Shown: in pieces, positions 63,693 through 64,000 of the stretch
How positions within the stretch are numbered: the first letter of the stretch is position 1
Layout: each line of letters begins with the position of its first letter
Assembly (NCBI GenBank): GCA_030645365.1
Contig: JAUSMB010000047.1
Span: 1-64,000 of the forward strand
DNA: 64,000 nt
Source: Rugosibacter sp.
GTDB lineage: Bacteria; Pseudomonadota; Gammaproteobacteria; Burkholderiales; Rhodocyclaceae
Reading direction: 5' to 3'
Position numbers and translations under genes: made by a program
Notes under the pieces: generated by a model
Database searches by the model: none
The model's input: only the letters and a program-made list of their open reading frames with translations
Told to the model about the DNA's origin: nothing

Positions 63693-64000
63693 ATGAATAC
63701 ATCCAATCTCCCCGAGCCCGATCAGGATGCTATCCAGCGGGTGGTCAAGGTTCGCCGCGATTACAACTCCTGGGTTGCAACTGAAACCATTGAGGATTAC
63801 GCCCTGCGTTTTACTCCCCGTGGCTTTCGTCGTTGGTCGGAAATGCGCGTGGCAAATACAGCTTTTGGCACCGCTTCCTTTTTGGTGCTTGAGGCGATAG
63901 GCGCAACCTTATTGGTGAACTACGGTTTCGCTAATGCGGTATGGGCAATTCTGAGCACCGGGCTGATCATTTTTGCGGCCAGCCTACCCATCTGTTTTTA
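63693..64000 (+). CDS. N-terminal part of an NCS1-permease-like membrane protein, possibly a permease-linked sensor kinase (partial)
   Basis: An open frame from ATG 63693 runs off the right edge; 102 residues are visible. After a hydrophilic start it has ETIEDYALRFTPRGFRRWSE, then hydrophobic segments (FGTASFLVLEAIGATLLVNYG and AVWAILSTGLIIFAASLPICF). This start is typical of purine/cytosine permease-like domains, including those that carry a C-terminal hybrid histidine kinase in proteobacteria. The kinase part, if any, is outside the window. Confidence 0.5.
   Translation, partial: MNTSNLPEPDQDAIQRVVKVRRDYNSWVATETIEDYALRFTPRGFRRWSEMRVANTAFGTASFLVLEAIGATLLVNYGFANAVWAILSTGLIIFAASLPICF

Noticed and set aside
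1..64000. CRISPR arrays, tRNA or rRNA genes, phage integrase
   Set aside because: No regularly spaced direct repeats of 25-40 bp, no cloverleaf or rRNA segment and no integrase-like protein were seen.

Overview
The window reads as chromosomal DNA of a Betaproteobacterium. The gene order rpsB-tsf-pyrH-frr-uppS-cdsA-dxr-rseP-bamA-skp-lpxD-fabZ-lpxA-lpxB-rnhB, the AddA/AddB-like repair pair of the betaproteobacterial type, and relA, glnD, ppsR/ppsA and glrK-qseG-glrR all fit that class. Several aromatic ring-hydroxylating dioxygenases, a LigAB-type extradiol dioxygenase and an AlkB-like monooxygenase suggest an aromatic or polycyclic hydrocarbon degrader (Rhodocyclales/Sterolibacteriaceae-like). 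That last placement is inference. No tRNA, rRNA or CRISPR array was seen.

Layout. 1-3756: catabolic operon with the tail of one oxygenase alpha subunit, its beta subunit, LigA- and LigB-like subunits, and a second alpha/beta pair. 3841-9390: terminator, DUF2892 protein, relA, murI, class I fumarase and a UPF0114 membrane protein. 9587-14079: acs, nitroreductase, hslR, rmuC. 14231-16129: accessory insert with a Fic protein and a nuclease-domain remnant fused to a second copy of the rmuC tail. 16317-22645: addB-addA. 22790-25869: third oxygenase pair plus an AlkB-like monooxygenase behind a perfect 16-bp palindrome, closed by a strong terminator. 25935-30332: EamA transporter, glnD and map on the minus strand. 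30737-46075: translation, isoprenoid and outer-membrane biogenesis cluster. 46142-50052: M29/NicX-like gene, a complete IS5-family element with TTAG target duplication, and a DUF1329 gene with a perfect FNR-type box. 50195-58552: ggt, ppsR/ppsA, nfeD-SPFH, tsaB-rimI-uracil-DNA glycosylase. 58605-64000: GlrK/QseG/GlrR operon, a glycine-zipper gene under a sigma54 promoter with two GlrR-type sites, a bactofilin, and the start of a permease-like sensor protein.

The most unusual signal is a 24-bp dispersed repeat (5' half GCCGTATCACCA, 3' half GCGCCGACTTTT) found 15 times on both strands with 19 to 24 matching bases. It lies in intergenic gaps, on stop codons, directly before start codons, and in frame inside conserved genes (relA, rmuC, addB, addA, lpxD, tsaB, uppS). 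Its density, about one per 4 kb, and its tolerance inside genes recall uptake signal sequences or very short mobile repeats. I do not recognise it as a described element.

The catabolic genes would start aromatic or alkyl oxidation, but no ferredoxin or reductase is present here, so the electron-transfer partners must lie elsewhere. The GlrKR block looks like a self-contained envelope-stress circuit whose nearest target is the gene right after glrR.
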